This document shows positions 21,823 through 33,188 of a DNA stretch of 64,000 nucleotides, piece after piece. Source of the stretch: Paraescarpia echinospica (lineage: Eukaryota > Annelida > Polychaeta > Sabellida > Siboglinidae); contig CM034532.1 of assembly GCA_020002185.1 (NCBI GenBank), forward strand, positions 45,279,506 to 45,343,505. The letters are read 5' to 3'. Under the pieces are notes generated by a model, which worked only from the letters and a program-made list of their open reading frames with translations, did not search any database and was not told where the DNA came from. The translations under genes were made by a program, and so were the position numbers. Numbering within the stretch: position 1 is the stretch's first letter; each line of letters starts with the position of its first letter.

Positions 21823-22380
21823 ACATCTATATGACAGCGTGCTACAAGCCAGCTACAATGTCGCAAGATTATTAAGCAAAATAAAAAGCACACATCGCGA
21901 GGATGACCAAAGTCAACAATGTGCCGTGAAATAAAAAAGCCGTTGAATGTTGAAAAGCATTGCTATTTTAGTATTTTCTTGTATTAATTATGCATTTCCC
22001 ATATAATTAAAGGGAGGGTTTCTGTTCATAGTTTTTTTCTATTAATATATTCTCAAGACTACAATGAATATGTTGATGGCGTAGGCCTACATTATCACCT
22101 AATCGTGTTCATTGTGAATTTTGGTGTATATTAATTACTTATAATATGTTATTCTTCACGTAGGCAGATCACTCGTGCTCTTTGTGTTTTACATGTGCCG
22201 CTTGGTGTGTCTTTAAATGTGTACGTTCTGCAATTTAACACGTTTCGATAATTCGTTAATTACCCATCATGCAGTACCCGCTCTGGCACCTAAATAGGCG
22301 ACTTCGCGCCATCAATCACGATGTACAGATCTGGCAGCAGCGGGCGTAACACGCCCTGTCCACGTTTCCCACCCGCCTAC

Positions 22381-22411
22381 TCACCCACCCACCCACCCAC
22401 CCACCCACCCT
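22381..22411. repeat. (CCCA)n microsatellite
   Basis: About seven copies of CCCA, absent from copy C because it lies in the 560-base block found only in copy A. Confidence 0.9.
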
Positions 22412-22940
22412 GCTATTGTAGGGGCGTGTCTTGGGTTTTATTTTGTTTAGTATTAGATAGTTGCTTAGTTTTAGTCACTCATAGATCTTGTAAAAAGAAG
22501 GAGACATTTAATCTATCATTAAGGTATTGCTGATTGAACACGTGATGTTTTTGGATTAAATGTTCTATGAGTTCACCCATATCATGTCTTATTTTGTAAA
22601 TACATTTATATGTTCTTATTCAACGTTTATGTACTATGTCCACTAGCAGTTTTATGCTTCTCAGCCAATAGTGTATAATACCTTAAATAAATGTATTATT
22701 CAATAATAATAGTGTACGTCAAATACCTGGCTCTCTCCACGAGACTGCGTCCTGATTCACGACACGAGCACCTCGAATCTCATCTCGTCGACGCCTCCGC
22801 CCATGTCACTTACTTTCTTGATAATCGTATTCACTTCCGTTTTGCTCACACGCATGTGCTTCGCCAGATTCTCACACTCGCGCCGACTCTATATGCTAGG
22901 TGATGCAGTTCCTGCTCAATTCTTCGTTTAGTCCGGCTAC

Positions 22941-23083
22941 ACCGCCGTAAGTTCAGTCACGGAGGCACATTCGAAAGGGTCTAGGGGCACGGTCACGTAG
23001 GCCCACACAAAAAGGTATGCGAGCACACCAAATTCCAAATGTCTAGGGGACGCGTACACCAGGCCCCCCTAGACACCCCTATG
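22941..23083. mobile_element. 5'-deleted MITE, same family as 4239-4537
   Basis: The block CGCCGTAAG through CCCCCCTAGACACCCCTATG matches 59731-59873. The left terminal repeat is missing. Confidence 0.7.
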
Positions 23084-23096
23084 CCATGCATGCCTC

Positions 23097-23170
23097 TTCC
23101 GGGTTTTGAACTCACAGCGCTGGCATATGCTGTAGGCGGATGTGCTAACTACTGACTACACTATCGCCTT
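23097..23170 (-). repeat. tRNA-like SINE segment
   Basis: Read on the minus strand the sequence has an A-box-like block (AGTAGTTAGCACATCCGCC) and a B-box-like block (GAGTTCAAAACCCGG), about 45 bases apart. These are the internal RNA polymerase III promoter elements of tRNAs and tRNA-derived SINEs. It does not fold into a convincing tRNA, so it is called tRNA-like. The copy at 59882-59960 is nearly identical. Confidence 0.5.
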
Positions 23171-23476
23171 CAGTGATTATCAGGAGGACGACGCTGAGTA
23201 GGACCTGTACATATACCTACAATTAAGATGATTGCGAAGAAAATATGTATGATGATATAATAAATCCCGTAAAACACTTCTACTACGCTAAAAAATCCTC
23301 GGGAATCCTAGGCTAATCAACGGTGAACGCATCAAAACAAACGGGTTGATAAGTGAGGTTGAATAAATATAAGTTTTAAGAGACGACAATATTATTATTT
23401 ATAACCTACTGACTCAGCGCTGATTGGGTGCGTGTTCAACAGAGTTGAAACTTTTATAATATATCGCATGAAGTAT

Positions 23477-23935
23477 TCAACCGTGAAACATAGAGTGTAC
23501 ATAATCATCGTTAGTCATTTCATTATCGTACTCTATGAAGCGCACATCCATACAGTCACCAGGTATATATTCGTTTATCATACCTTCGAATTTCAATAAT
23601 AACCCTGATCTCCCGATCTCCTGGATTACAGGCAAATATTCGGATTTTCGCTTCAAATCTCCAACTTCCGATGTCATCATCCCAGGCAGCGCGACACCAC
23701 GTATGGAAGACGTGCTGAGACGTGTTGAACCGCTGTTCCGGCGAGAAATCTTCAGCAGCACCCGCCCGTCTTCCGATATCACGATCCGAGAGACAGCGCG
23801 ACACGGGAAGCGTGCTGAACCGCTGATGATTTCTCCCAGAATAAAAAAAGTTGGCGGTATAGTATTAGTTAGATAACACTTGCCCATAACACGAAGGAGA
23901 TTGTATATAATTTCTTCTTCTCTTCCTTCTTCCAT
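23477..23935 (-). other. conserved segment with 152-codon frame
   Basis: The minus frame contains TIPPTFFILGE, SRIVISEDGRVLLKISRRNS and SSIRGVALPGMMTSEVGD. The equivalent part of copy C (60601-60939) keeps part of the frame. Open frames are also seen on the other strand here, which is typical of a recent duplication rather than of selection. I recognise no domain. Confidence 0.25.
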
Positions 23936-24239
23936 TTATGTCCATCTGTTGTATGGGTCGATACTTACTGACATATGGGAGAAAAATATATATGCGGCTT
24001 GGGGTTTGGAGAAAGTACAAACAAAAACGTATTAACAATGCATAAGGTATAAGCATAAAGAAAGTAATATCCATCCTGATAGAGACAACAAAACATTTCT
24101 GTTAGCGGTCGATACGTATTAATGACCTATAATGTGCTGCGCAATTACATATATGAAACTGCAATCATTTCAGAGTTATTTAGGAAAAAATTAAATTAAA
24201 GTAACTAGTACCTAATGGTAGCATTCGCATGGCCCAACA

Positions 24240-24870
24240 CTACGGCCTGAATTATTAAGCTCCAGCCAATGTTAACGATAGGATCGAGGATTTACCCCAG
24301 ATTCTGAGCCAGACTATCTTCCTGGCGAAGTCACGCAGCCAGGCGAGGGTCGGTTAAGCGAGACTAATAATTATTAATACACGGCAAATCCTGACAATAC
24401 GTCACATATATTGATGAAGCTTTAATTAATGTGTATGCCAGTGTTGCCATCTAGCGGATAACATTCAGAAGGACCATTCAGAGCCAGACTGTTTCCCGGC
24501 GAAGTCACCCAGCCGGGCGATATAGTCGGTTAAGCGAGACTACACCTGGAACACAACACTGGCTTTCACTGTACGACGCTGATCCGGTTTACCCTGAATC
24601 CGGGTAGAGACGACGATTGGCTCTCAGGCTAACAATATAACTAAAAGTTAAATAAGAGTCAACTTATAATTAAGTTTATGCTACGCATTGGAAACATTAA
24701 TTGGTTGTATTGACACAAGTGATCAACAGAAAAGTAAAATCCTAATTTATTTATGGATTATCCGAATGAACACACTATGCATGGTTCGAGTGTACCTCAG
24801 CTATTAGCTCGGTCGGAGGAGACGCAACTACAACACTCCAACGTTAGATATTTCTTGTGCAGTGGATAAT
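24240..24870. repeat. cluster of interspersed repeats
   Basis: Two minus-strand copies (about 24275-24375 and 24425-24545) of a short repeat end in GTCGGTTAAGCGAGACT. Plus-strand relatives, starting AGTCTCGC, lie at 26245-26505 and 54205-54300. A second unit, 24580-24860, with GGTTCGAGTGTACCTCAGC and CTCGGTCGGAGGAGACGCA, recurs at 56555-56650; the block at 24583-24632 recurs inverted at 56305-56350. Confidence 0.6.
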
Positions 24871-24889
24871 ATAAACGACTATGAAATCA

Positions 24890-25008
24890 ACAGATGGTGC
24901 GGGTGCACATACTGCTAGGAGGCACTACATGACTCGTCTCATACTTCCGTGTTCTTGCCATTGCGAGCATCACGTACAACGGTGACAACACTACAACCAC
25001 GACCATGG
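24890..25008 (+). pseudogene. alternative first exon (1a) of the kelch-type gene
   Basis: The block ends ACGACCATGG followed by the donor GTAAGC at 25009. It is similar over about 150 bases to exon 1b. If spliced to the acceptor at 27091-27093 it supplies ATG G, in phase with CG TCT at 27094. Translation would start Met-Ala-Ser-Ser. Confidence 0.5.
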
Positions 25009-25649
25009 GTAAGCCTTAATTAGTATTCAAATGAATTGTTATGTCATCCCATTATTGTTGCGCTGTAACCAGCATGAACCAAAGTAAACTTAAGTATTTT
25101 GCTATCTTTGTTTAGAACATTAGTCATTCGATATTAGTATTTTCATTTCATTTTTATTTTTGGTCTTGTCAAAGTCGCATAACTGAGAATAATGGCGTAT
25201 GCTAGACGAGTATAAACACCGGTTATTAGCACTCAAGTGGCCCATTCTGTATGCGTATTTGTGTCACCGACGGTCGATTTTCTTATGTTAATTTTTCGGA
25301 GGTCGTTTTAACAAAGCATCTTACAATAACGTAGATGACTAATGTTATGTTATCATATCATTTGGTGTGCGTGTGTGTGCGTGCGTGTATGCATGTGGGT
25401 GCGCGTGTGCGTGTCGTTGTTTGTGTGAGTCTCTGAATAACTGTAAATAACTATAGTTATGTTTTCTGCAATGCATCGCCAATTCGTAGATCAGGCACCA
25501 ATGGTCCAAGGAACTGAGTGAACGCCTGACGAGGCGAGTGAGCATCGGTGCCTCGCGGGAGATGCACCTAAAATGTAGCGCTATCTGTACGTTTATATTT
25601 ATGTATAGATAGCTCCTCTCTTATTGATTATATGAATAACTATGTAATC

Positions 25650-25799
25650 AGCAGGAGGCGTTGGCTAACTTATAAGCATGTCATACGCTAGGCGGCACTA
25701 CATATCCCATGTCCCACTTCCGTGTTTTTGCCGTTATAAAGCGTCACACTCGAGTCATAGTTGAGAAGGTATCGTACAACGATACATCTATAAACATGG
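25650..25799 (+). pseudogene. alternative first exon (1b) of the kelch-type gene
   Basis: The block ends ATAAACATGG with donor GTAAGT at 25800, a better match to consensus than exon 1a. The shared upstream string TACTTCCGTGTTTTTGCC or CACTTCCGTGTTYTTGCC contains an ACTTCCG (ETS-type) site, a common element of TATA-less promoters. The intron to 27093 would be 1294 bases. Confidence 0.5.
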
Positions 25800-27093
25800 G
25801 TAAGTCTTAAATAGTATTCAGATAAGTTGTTATATCATTCAATGTTGAGAGCTTACCAATAAAGTTATTGTGAAACATAGTAATCAAAATTACTTGTGTT
25901 TAAAACATGAGTCATTACTTTTGGTTTCGTTTCGGTTTACCTTATTAAAGTCCCATAGCCGAGAATATGGTTTATACTGGGGTATGGCGACTGTAATATT
26001 GCTGCTCCAATATAAAATGTTGTTGTTAAGCATACACATCATTAACATTTACAACTTGTTACAGCCACATCGGTGATTAACACTTAAGTAAGCTGTTAAC
26101 AGATATAGGTACTCCGTGTACAGTAGACGTAGCCATGGCCAATTCATGTTTTACCAAATTAAATACAGCTGTATCTAGTGTTCAAAAGATTCACTAAATT
26201 TACCAAAGATCCCGTTTAGTACAATGTATATTCAGAAACATCTTTAGTCTCGCAGAACCGACTCTCGCCGGGTTGCGGGAATGAGTTTCCTTCTACCTCT
26301 TCACGTACAAATGCCCTTTTATGGTTTATCTGATAAACAAATAAGTTAGGTTTCAGGTTATGGTTAATTTGAAGGTTATGGTTGGGGTTACGATAAGATT
26401 CACATCACGTGTTTACATGTATTTGTACACGGAGGGATAGCATGTAGCCGTCACGGGCTGCGTGACTTCGCCGGGAAAGAAACGAAAGTGCTGCCACCTC
26501 ACTGCGCTTAGGTAACTCTGATTAAAACGTATCATGGCGTTCCGTTTTCCGGTATTAAGTAGGTCGCTTTAACGATACATCATACAAAAACGTAGGTGAC
26601 TGATGTTATCAATCCATTAATTTGTGTTAGAACTACTGTAGGACCGCAAGGTGCGCGCGACGCGTGAGTTCGTGCGTGCGTGCATGTGTAAACAACATCC
26701 CTGGTGTTTGCTGTGTTGTTGATGTTGAAATGTTATTCAGCCCTGTTCCCTTGCTACTATAACTGAATATATTACAGTGGCGACGCGCAGCAGATTTGTA
26801 TTGTGAACTGTGAAGCTCATACGTTGCGACGCCTTAGCATAAGCGAAATTGACTTCAGTTATTTGATTAATTTTGACGACCGTTGTTCCTGCGCAAAGCC
26901 CCCTGTACGGTCACAAAACGTTTAACAGCCGATATTTTATAGATAAGATGCATTGTTGATCTTAAGCGACGGCTCACAGTTTAATAGCCAGTTCCAATTC
27001 TGTCAAAACATCACCTAATAACATAACTACCGGTATGTAACGTCATTGTGGACAGGTCCTACTCTGTTAAATTGCCTTTGTTTAATGTTGTAG

Positions 27094-28545
27094 CGTCTTC
27101 TACCACGAAGGAGGAGACGTTTGTTGACAAGACATACAATAATTGCTTCTTGACCCGTATGCACAAACTGCGTCAGGTCGAGGAATACACCGATGTGACG
27201 GTGCTGTCGAGTGACGTCAAAATCAGGTGCCATCGAAACGTTCTGGCAGCCGCAAGTGATTACTTCAAAGCGATGTTCCATTGTGGTCTTGAAGAAAGCA
27301 CGTTGGCCACAGTACAGATGAAGATGCAACCGGAGACACTGACCAGCATCGTCGAGTATATTTACACCGGAGAGATTGAGTTGACCGTCGACAACGTGGA
27401 GAGTTTGGTCAAGGCATGCGACGTCTTGCAGCCGGACACCCTCAAGGCGGCCTGTGAGAACTGTATGTTGAAACCTGTCGGGACGGCCACCTGTGTTGAA
27501 TTCTACAAAGTTGCTGCGTCGTATCGACTCGAAAATCTGCAACAGAATGCCAGGCGAGTGGTGCTGTCTGAATTCAAGGCTGTTGCATTTTGGAGGAGTT
27601 CAAATAGTTGTCCTACAAAGAATTGATCGAGTTTATCAAGGACGATGACGTTAATTTTGCAAGCGAGGATGTTGTCTCCGATGCCGTGCTGGATTGGATA
27701 CGACATGACATTAACAACAGGAAGTCGTCATTGGAAACGATCCTTGAACACGCGCGCCTCCCATATTGTACAAGAAACTACCTGCAGCACATGACGGACA
27801 CATATGACCTGTTGACCCCCAAGTGTTTTGAATATCTACACGAAGCAGTGATTTTCCAGCTAGCCACCGTGCACCAACACGAGATGAGCAGCTGCCGCAC
27901 AGTGCTACGCACCAACTACCGAATGAAGTCTTGCCTCTTGGTGGTTGGCGGGCAGACCCGTGGAGTCAACAGAAACAAGAAGTGCAACCTCTGCCAGTAT
28001 TACGAGGAAGACACAGTTGTTGGAAATCGCTGACGGAATTGCCACAGTCGGTCGGCATTGTGGACGACGTGTGTTACACTGACCGAGGCGTGGTGGTGAC
28101 CGGCGGCAAGAAGGGAGGAGCGACGGACCAATGTTTGCTCTTTGACATAGCTGCAAAGAAATGGGAGGTAATGCCACCACTAATAACAAAAAACTATGTT
28201 GCCACCGCAGTGTTTCGCGGACGGTGCTGCAGTCACTCTGAATAAGTTTATTTATGTGGTGGGAGGTGACAACCGCGCATGTCTCAAATATAACCCTGTC
28301 TCGGACGGTTGGACAAGGCTTAGTAAGCCAAAGCAAACACACGGCAGTGCACCAGCAGTCGTTTGGCTCGGCTGTATACTGGTGGCAGGGGTGTTAAGAA
28401 AGAATCATCAGTCGTCGAGAAGTATGATCTCCTGACAAACACCTGGTCTAACTGTGGCATATCACCACTTAAAGAGGGGCTGAAATGTCACGGCATGCCT
28501 AATGTTGACCTTTATGGTACACAATATGACACTGCCAATAATTAA
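27094..28545 (+). pseudogene. kelch/BTB protein pseudogene, main exon
   Basis: BTB-BACK-kelch proteins usually serve as substrate adaptors of Cullin-3 ubiquitin ligases. The exon begins after TTTAATGTTGTAG. The BTB domain includes EEYTDVTVLSS, IRCHRNVLAAASDYFKAMF and VEYIYTGEIEL, and the start of BACK reads VEFYKVAASYRLENLQQNAR. The frame breaks near 27590, with an in-frame TAG at 27605, and BACK resumes as LIEFIKDDDVNFASEDVVSDA. Kelch-like strands follow (KSCLLVVGGQ, VVVTGGKKGG, KFIYVVGGDN, SSVVEKYDLLTNTWSNCG) with further frameshifts near 28015, 28207 and 28370. Only about half of the usual six kelch repeats are present before TAA at 28543. The retained splice context indicates a duplicated rather than a processed pseudogene, or an assembly with indel errors. 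Confidence 0.85.
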
Positions 28546-28810
28546 CATATCACGCTTGTCTGTGAACTTCACAACGATGCGACGTTTATAATACAAAAAG
28601 TCCACTAGTCACTGAGACTTATTGAAATGTGCATGTGACGTTTAGCATAACACTGTGACTATATGTATATATATATGTATTCAGCCTCGAAATTCTCGCT
28701 TGTCTGGTTGTACAAGTAGGTCCGTTTCTACCTGTTGTCCGTGATTTGCGGCACGAACAACTGAAAGTAACTAATACGTCAAATTCATTGTCCTTTCTCT
28801 GCAGTAATCG
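28546..28810. other. no recognisable gene
   Basis: Sequence between the kelch pseudogene and the 3' end of the RTE-type LINE. It includes a short ATATGTATAT tract. Confidence 0.5.
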
Positions 28811-29413
28811 TCATAGCAAATTGCATTGCAGTACACGTTTTCTCACTTCAATTGATATATTTGTTAAAATGTTTTTCATGTGGTGAAAAGCTGTTTTGGC
28901 TTGAGCAATTCTTCTCTTTATCTCATCGTTGCATTGATCGTCGGATGTTATTAGTGATCCCAGATAGTTAAACGTTCGGACTTGCTTCAAAACAGTGCCA
29001 TAAGCGACCATGTTGCATGTTGGAGTGTAATTTTTCTTTGATATTACCATGATTTCTGTTTTCTTTTTGTTCAGGGACAGACCTTTTTTCTCACTTTCCC
29101 TTATTACTGTATCTAGCATCTGTTGTGGATCTATTTCGTTCTCAGCAGTCAGTACCGTGTCGTCTGCATATTGTAAATAATTCATGTTGTATACCCCTAC
29201 TTGAATGCCTGGCATATCTTCTAATGTGCGTAAAGTAATATCTCTGTATAGTGAAAAGAGATCGGGTGATAGGACACATCCTTGTCTTACACCACGTTTT
29301 ATTTCTTGAAATTTACTGATGTCATTTTCTATTCGTATTGCTGATGTTTGTTCCCAGTACAGATTTCTCACAACTCTCAGATCTTTCCCATCAATGTTCA
29401 AACTCTCCAGCAT
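28811..29413 (-). pseudogene. RTE-type LINE reverse transcriptase, C-terminal part
   Basis: The frame has FQEIKRGVRQGCVLSPDLFS, the catalytic LQYADDTVLTAEN, KKTEIMVISKK and TFNYLGSLITSDDQCNDEIK, all standard for RTE-type polymerases. It is open to its end at 28811, where recognisable LINE sequence stops; the expected C-terminal residues are missing. Confidence 0.88.
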
Positions 29414-30354
29414 TTATATGATTTCTTCATGACGAACTCTGTCAAATGCCTTTGTGTAATCAAAAAAAATACATACAGATCTTTCTGCACTTCCAGTGCT
29501 CTCTCAATCGGTGTTCGTAGGATGTATATAGCATTACTTGTACCTTTATCTTCTACAAATCCACATTGTTCTTCAGCAATTTCAGGCTTTATTTTGTTTC
29601 TCGTTCTGGTCATAATAATGTTAAGCAACATCTTGGTGAAGTGACTCATGAGACTAATTGTACGGTGTAGTTCACATTCAATCGCGCCTGGTTTCTTTGG
29701 TATTGCTACACAAATGGATCTGGATAAATCAGTTGGGATTCGTCCGCTGTCATATATTTTGTTCAAGAAGTTTGTTACTATATCAATATCAAATTCCTCT
29801 AAACACTCAATCATTTCAATGGTAATATTATCTGGTCCAGCAGCTTTTCCCTTTTTCATTGATCTGATGGCATTTCGAACCTCGTCCTTCAATATAGGAG
29901 GACCATCAAAGTTCTTCTTAATTGATGGTCTTTCACCCCTTTCATCATCGTACAGTTCACCAATATATTCTGACCATCTCTCGAGTATTTTGTCTTTGTC
30001 CATTATTATGTTTCCTTCTTTAGATTTCAGGCAACCTGTAGCTGAGTATGTTCTTTTCCCTGTGATTTCTCTTATTCTAGCATGCATGGATTTTGTGTCG
30101 TGCTTATTCTTCTGTTCAATTTCTTTGCATTGTTCATTAAGCCATTCCTCTTTCGCTAGATAACATTTAGCCGTTATATCCTTGTTCATTGCTATATATG
30201 CATCATGATTATGCTTAATTTTCCTCCTTTCATCCATCAACTTTAGAATATCGTCAGTCATCCATTTTTTCTTTGCTTTTCTGCATTGCCTAGGAATAGT
30301 TTCTTCTGCAGCCTGTGTGATTGATTCCTTCATTTGTTCCCATTGGTCGTCCAC
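29398..30354 (-). pseudogene. RTE-type LINE reverse transcriptase, N-terminal part
   Basis: The linker KKKWMTDDILKLMDERRKIK precedes the fingers motif MKKGKAAGPDNITIEMIECL and then RSICVAIPKKPGA and EQCGFVEDKGTSNAIYILR. The palm motif that should read like FIDYTKAFD appears as FFLITQRHLTEF, showing a frameshift at a run of T around 29460. The frame then ends at 29398. Confidence 0.88.
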
Positions 30355-30408
30355 ATCTTGAATGTCATTCAGAACATTGAAACTGTTTTGTACTGCTACA
30401 TTGAATTT

Positions 30409-31434
30409 CTATTTGATCGTTGAATCTGATTTTAGTATATTCATGTCTAGTTTCAGGTTCCTTGTTGCTCTTTTCCTTTTCTTCAGTTTCAGTCGGAACT
30501 TGGCTCGCACTGGCACACGGTCGGAATCGCAGTCTGCCCCGGGAAAGGTCTTTGCCACCAGTAGGGCATTTCTAAATGTTGTACTGACCAGGATATAATC
30601 AATTTTGTTCCGTGTACGGTCTCCTGGACTTTTCCAAGTCCAAAGTCTTCTTGGGTGTTGTTGGAACCAGGTGTTTCCTACAATCATGTCATGAGATTTT
30701 GCCCACTCTATTAGTTTATCTCCTCTCTCATTTCTGTTCCCCAGGCCATATGGTCCAACTATGTCTTCGCATCTTCCCTCACCAACTTTAGCATTAAAGT
30801 CTCCCATAACTATTACAATCTCCTGTGATTTGCAATGTGATTTTGCTAATTCAAGATCATTGTAAAATGTGTCGTGCTCTTCATCAGATTTGTCTGCGGT
30901 TGGTGCGTACACTTGTATGATGTTAAATGGTTTGCCACTGATTTTCACCAAGAGGATGCGATCCGATATGGTCCAGTATCCTAGTAAGCATTTTGCTCTT
31001 TCTTCATCCAACAGAATTCCAACTCCTCTTTCATGTTTATCGCCTCCTGAGTAAATTGTTGTGTTATTATCTGATGTCATCAATCCTGCCCCTGTCCATC
31101 TAACTACACACATTCCCATTATATTTATCCTCAGTCTTGTCGCTTCTTGTTTGATGTTTTCTAGTTTTCCTTTCTGATATAGAGTTCTTACATTCCATGT
31201 AGCAATATTCAAAAAATTTCTGTTGCACACAGTAGCTGGATGACGATCTGGTGTCACCTGTCGCACATTACTATTCCTACCGAGCGAGGTGGTCCTGTCA
31301 GAACTGTCAGAACAACCGTTCACGCTGTTAACGTTATCTTCTGTGGTTTTGTGGGCCATGATTGTCTTGGGAAAGATACAGCAGTGGTTTCCCATTGCCT
31401 TCTGCCAGTTTTTAATTTGGTTTACTCCAAACAA
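30409..31434 (-). CDS. RTE-type LINE endonuclease
   Basis: APE-like endonucleases nick target DNA for target-primed reverse transcription. The domain begins LNIATWNVRTLYQKGKLENI and continues with NIMGMCVVRW, SDRILLVKISGKP, IIQVYAPTADKSD, the catalytic block IVIVMGDFNAKVG, then DMIVGNTWFQ and RNKIDYILVS. The final aspartate and histidine block (normally SDH) reads DCDSDRVPV, so the last histidine is replaced. About 100 residues of serine/threonine-rich leader precede the domain. Confidence 0.88.
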   Translation of the reverse strand: MFGVNQIKNWQKAMGNHCCIFPKTIMAHKTTEDNVNSVNGCSDSSDRTTSLGRNSNVRQVTPDRHPATVCNRNFLNIATWNVRTLYQKGKLENIKQEATRLRINIMGMCVVRWTGAGLMTSDNNTTIYSGGDKHERGVGILLDEERAKCLLGYWTISDRILLVKISGKPFNIIQVYAPTADKSDEEHDTFYNDLELAKSHCKSQEIVIVMGDFNAKVGEGRCEDIVGPYGLGNRNERGDKLIEWAKSHDMIVGNTWFQQHPRRLWTWKSPGDRTRNKIDYILVSTTFRNALLVAKTFPGADCDSDRVPVRAKFRLKLKKRKRATRNLKLDMNILKSDSTIK

Positions 31435-32137
31435 CAGTAGCTCGTACTGAGCTGTGCTCGCCGTCGTTGTCCATACAACTGGATCTTCCGCCGCCGGAAC
31501 TGAGGGGACATGCTGTCCATCACATCCTCTGCTTTGTTATTTGCCCCATAGCTGGAACATGATTTCTGAGGGTCGGGACGTGTCCACACACGGGTGGGCC
31601 CTGCACCCTGCACATATATGGCTCATGCTGCTCCGCCAAGGTTTTCGTGGCTGGACCACTAGATCCCATGCAGGTTTGGCCTGGAGCCGCAAGGTGTCCA
31701 GTTACCATATGGTGTCGCAAGGAGGCACTGCATCAGTCTTGATTGAGGAGAGGCTATATACCAGAAGGAAAGACTTACGCACTCGGCTTTCTCTTCACCC
31801 GGATAAGGCTATCTGGCGGCTGAAGCTGAAAGCAGGAGGTCTGAAGCAAGCTACCAACCACTACACTACGCTACAGCACTAGGCGCATCATTCAACCCTT
31901 GTGACAGAGTAACACACCACACAAATTGCTTACCAGGTATATAAATACTGTTGTTTTTTAATTGTTAAACTAACGTAATATACAAATTCCCATAAAACCT
32001 GAAGACAATTCCGCGGTTCAGCTAGCATGGCCAAACTGTTGCCCACGGTTTCATTTTATTATTAGACGAGGGATTGTGTGAATAAGAAACATTCATAAAA
32101 AATTGTATCTTATTTACATTTACGTATATATTTACAG

Positions 32138-32609
<472 letters not shown>

Positions 32610-33188
32610 TTTGGGGGACTTCCGGTGGTGAATTGATTTGAATTTGGTGCAGCAAACTTGCGAAAATATAAGGATATTTGATCAAGATAAGTGATATTAT
32701 TGAGCGTATAGCATACATAACGTAATTATAGATATATATTAAGCAATATTTTTTGTTAAAAGTTAGCTAGAGGGAGTAATCTAGGGTAGATTAAAAGTAG
32801 GCGATTTGCGAGCGACAATTGGGGACGTTAATGTAATCGGAACGTTGTTTACAAAGTAGGTCACTGGCGAAGTTAGCGTACCGTGAACGACAATAGAATA
32901 GCGTTATTTGAGATAATCGGTATAGTTAGATGAGTAATTAAAACCTGAAATAACAATCTTTTAAAGTGTATAATAGTACACAGGAAACAGTCTTTGTAAA
33001 GACTACCTTGTATCTAAGCCTAACTTGAATACATTGTCATCGACATCGTAACTAGGTAAGGCACGGTGTGTCACTGTGTGTTAACAAATATAACTAACTA
33101 TAACCTAAACAATCTGGTGTAAATTGTACACAGAAAAGTCTTTTCAAAGACTACATAAAAACCACTTTGAACATAAATAAATTCTGAT

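Larger units (their letters stand above)
21055..24180 (+). repeat. duplicated locus, copy A
   Basis: Copy A matches copy C (about 57960-60990) along its length and copy B (about 41990-42404 and 51642-52000) over its first kilobase. A 560-base block (about 22110-22675) is absent from C. The 5' exons seen in B and C before 57960 are absent here. The MITE at 22941-23083 and tRNA-like sequence at 23097-23170 are shared with C, so they were present before the duplication. Confidence 0.7.
28811..31900 (-). mobile_element. RTE-type LINE, 3' end probably truncated
   Basis: The element has an APE-type endonuclease followed by reverse transcriptase in the order of non-LTR retrotransposons, and its closest motif match in my memory is the RTE group that includes CFDP2-like sequences. 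The endonuclease-containing frame starts at 31434, and about 450 bases of likely 5' leader precede it (to about 31900). Frame breaks occur near 30360-30410 and 29400-29460. The 3' boundary near 28820 is not flanked by a recognisable tail. Confidence 0.85.

Noticed and set aside
31454..31882. 142-codon plus-strand frame
   Set aside because: It overlaps the likely leader of the minus-strand RTE-type LINE and has no recognised motif.
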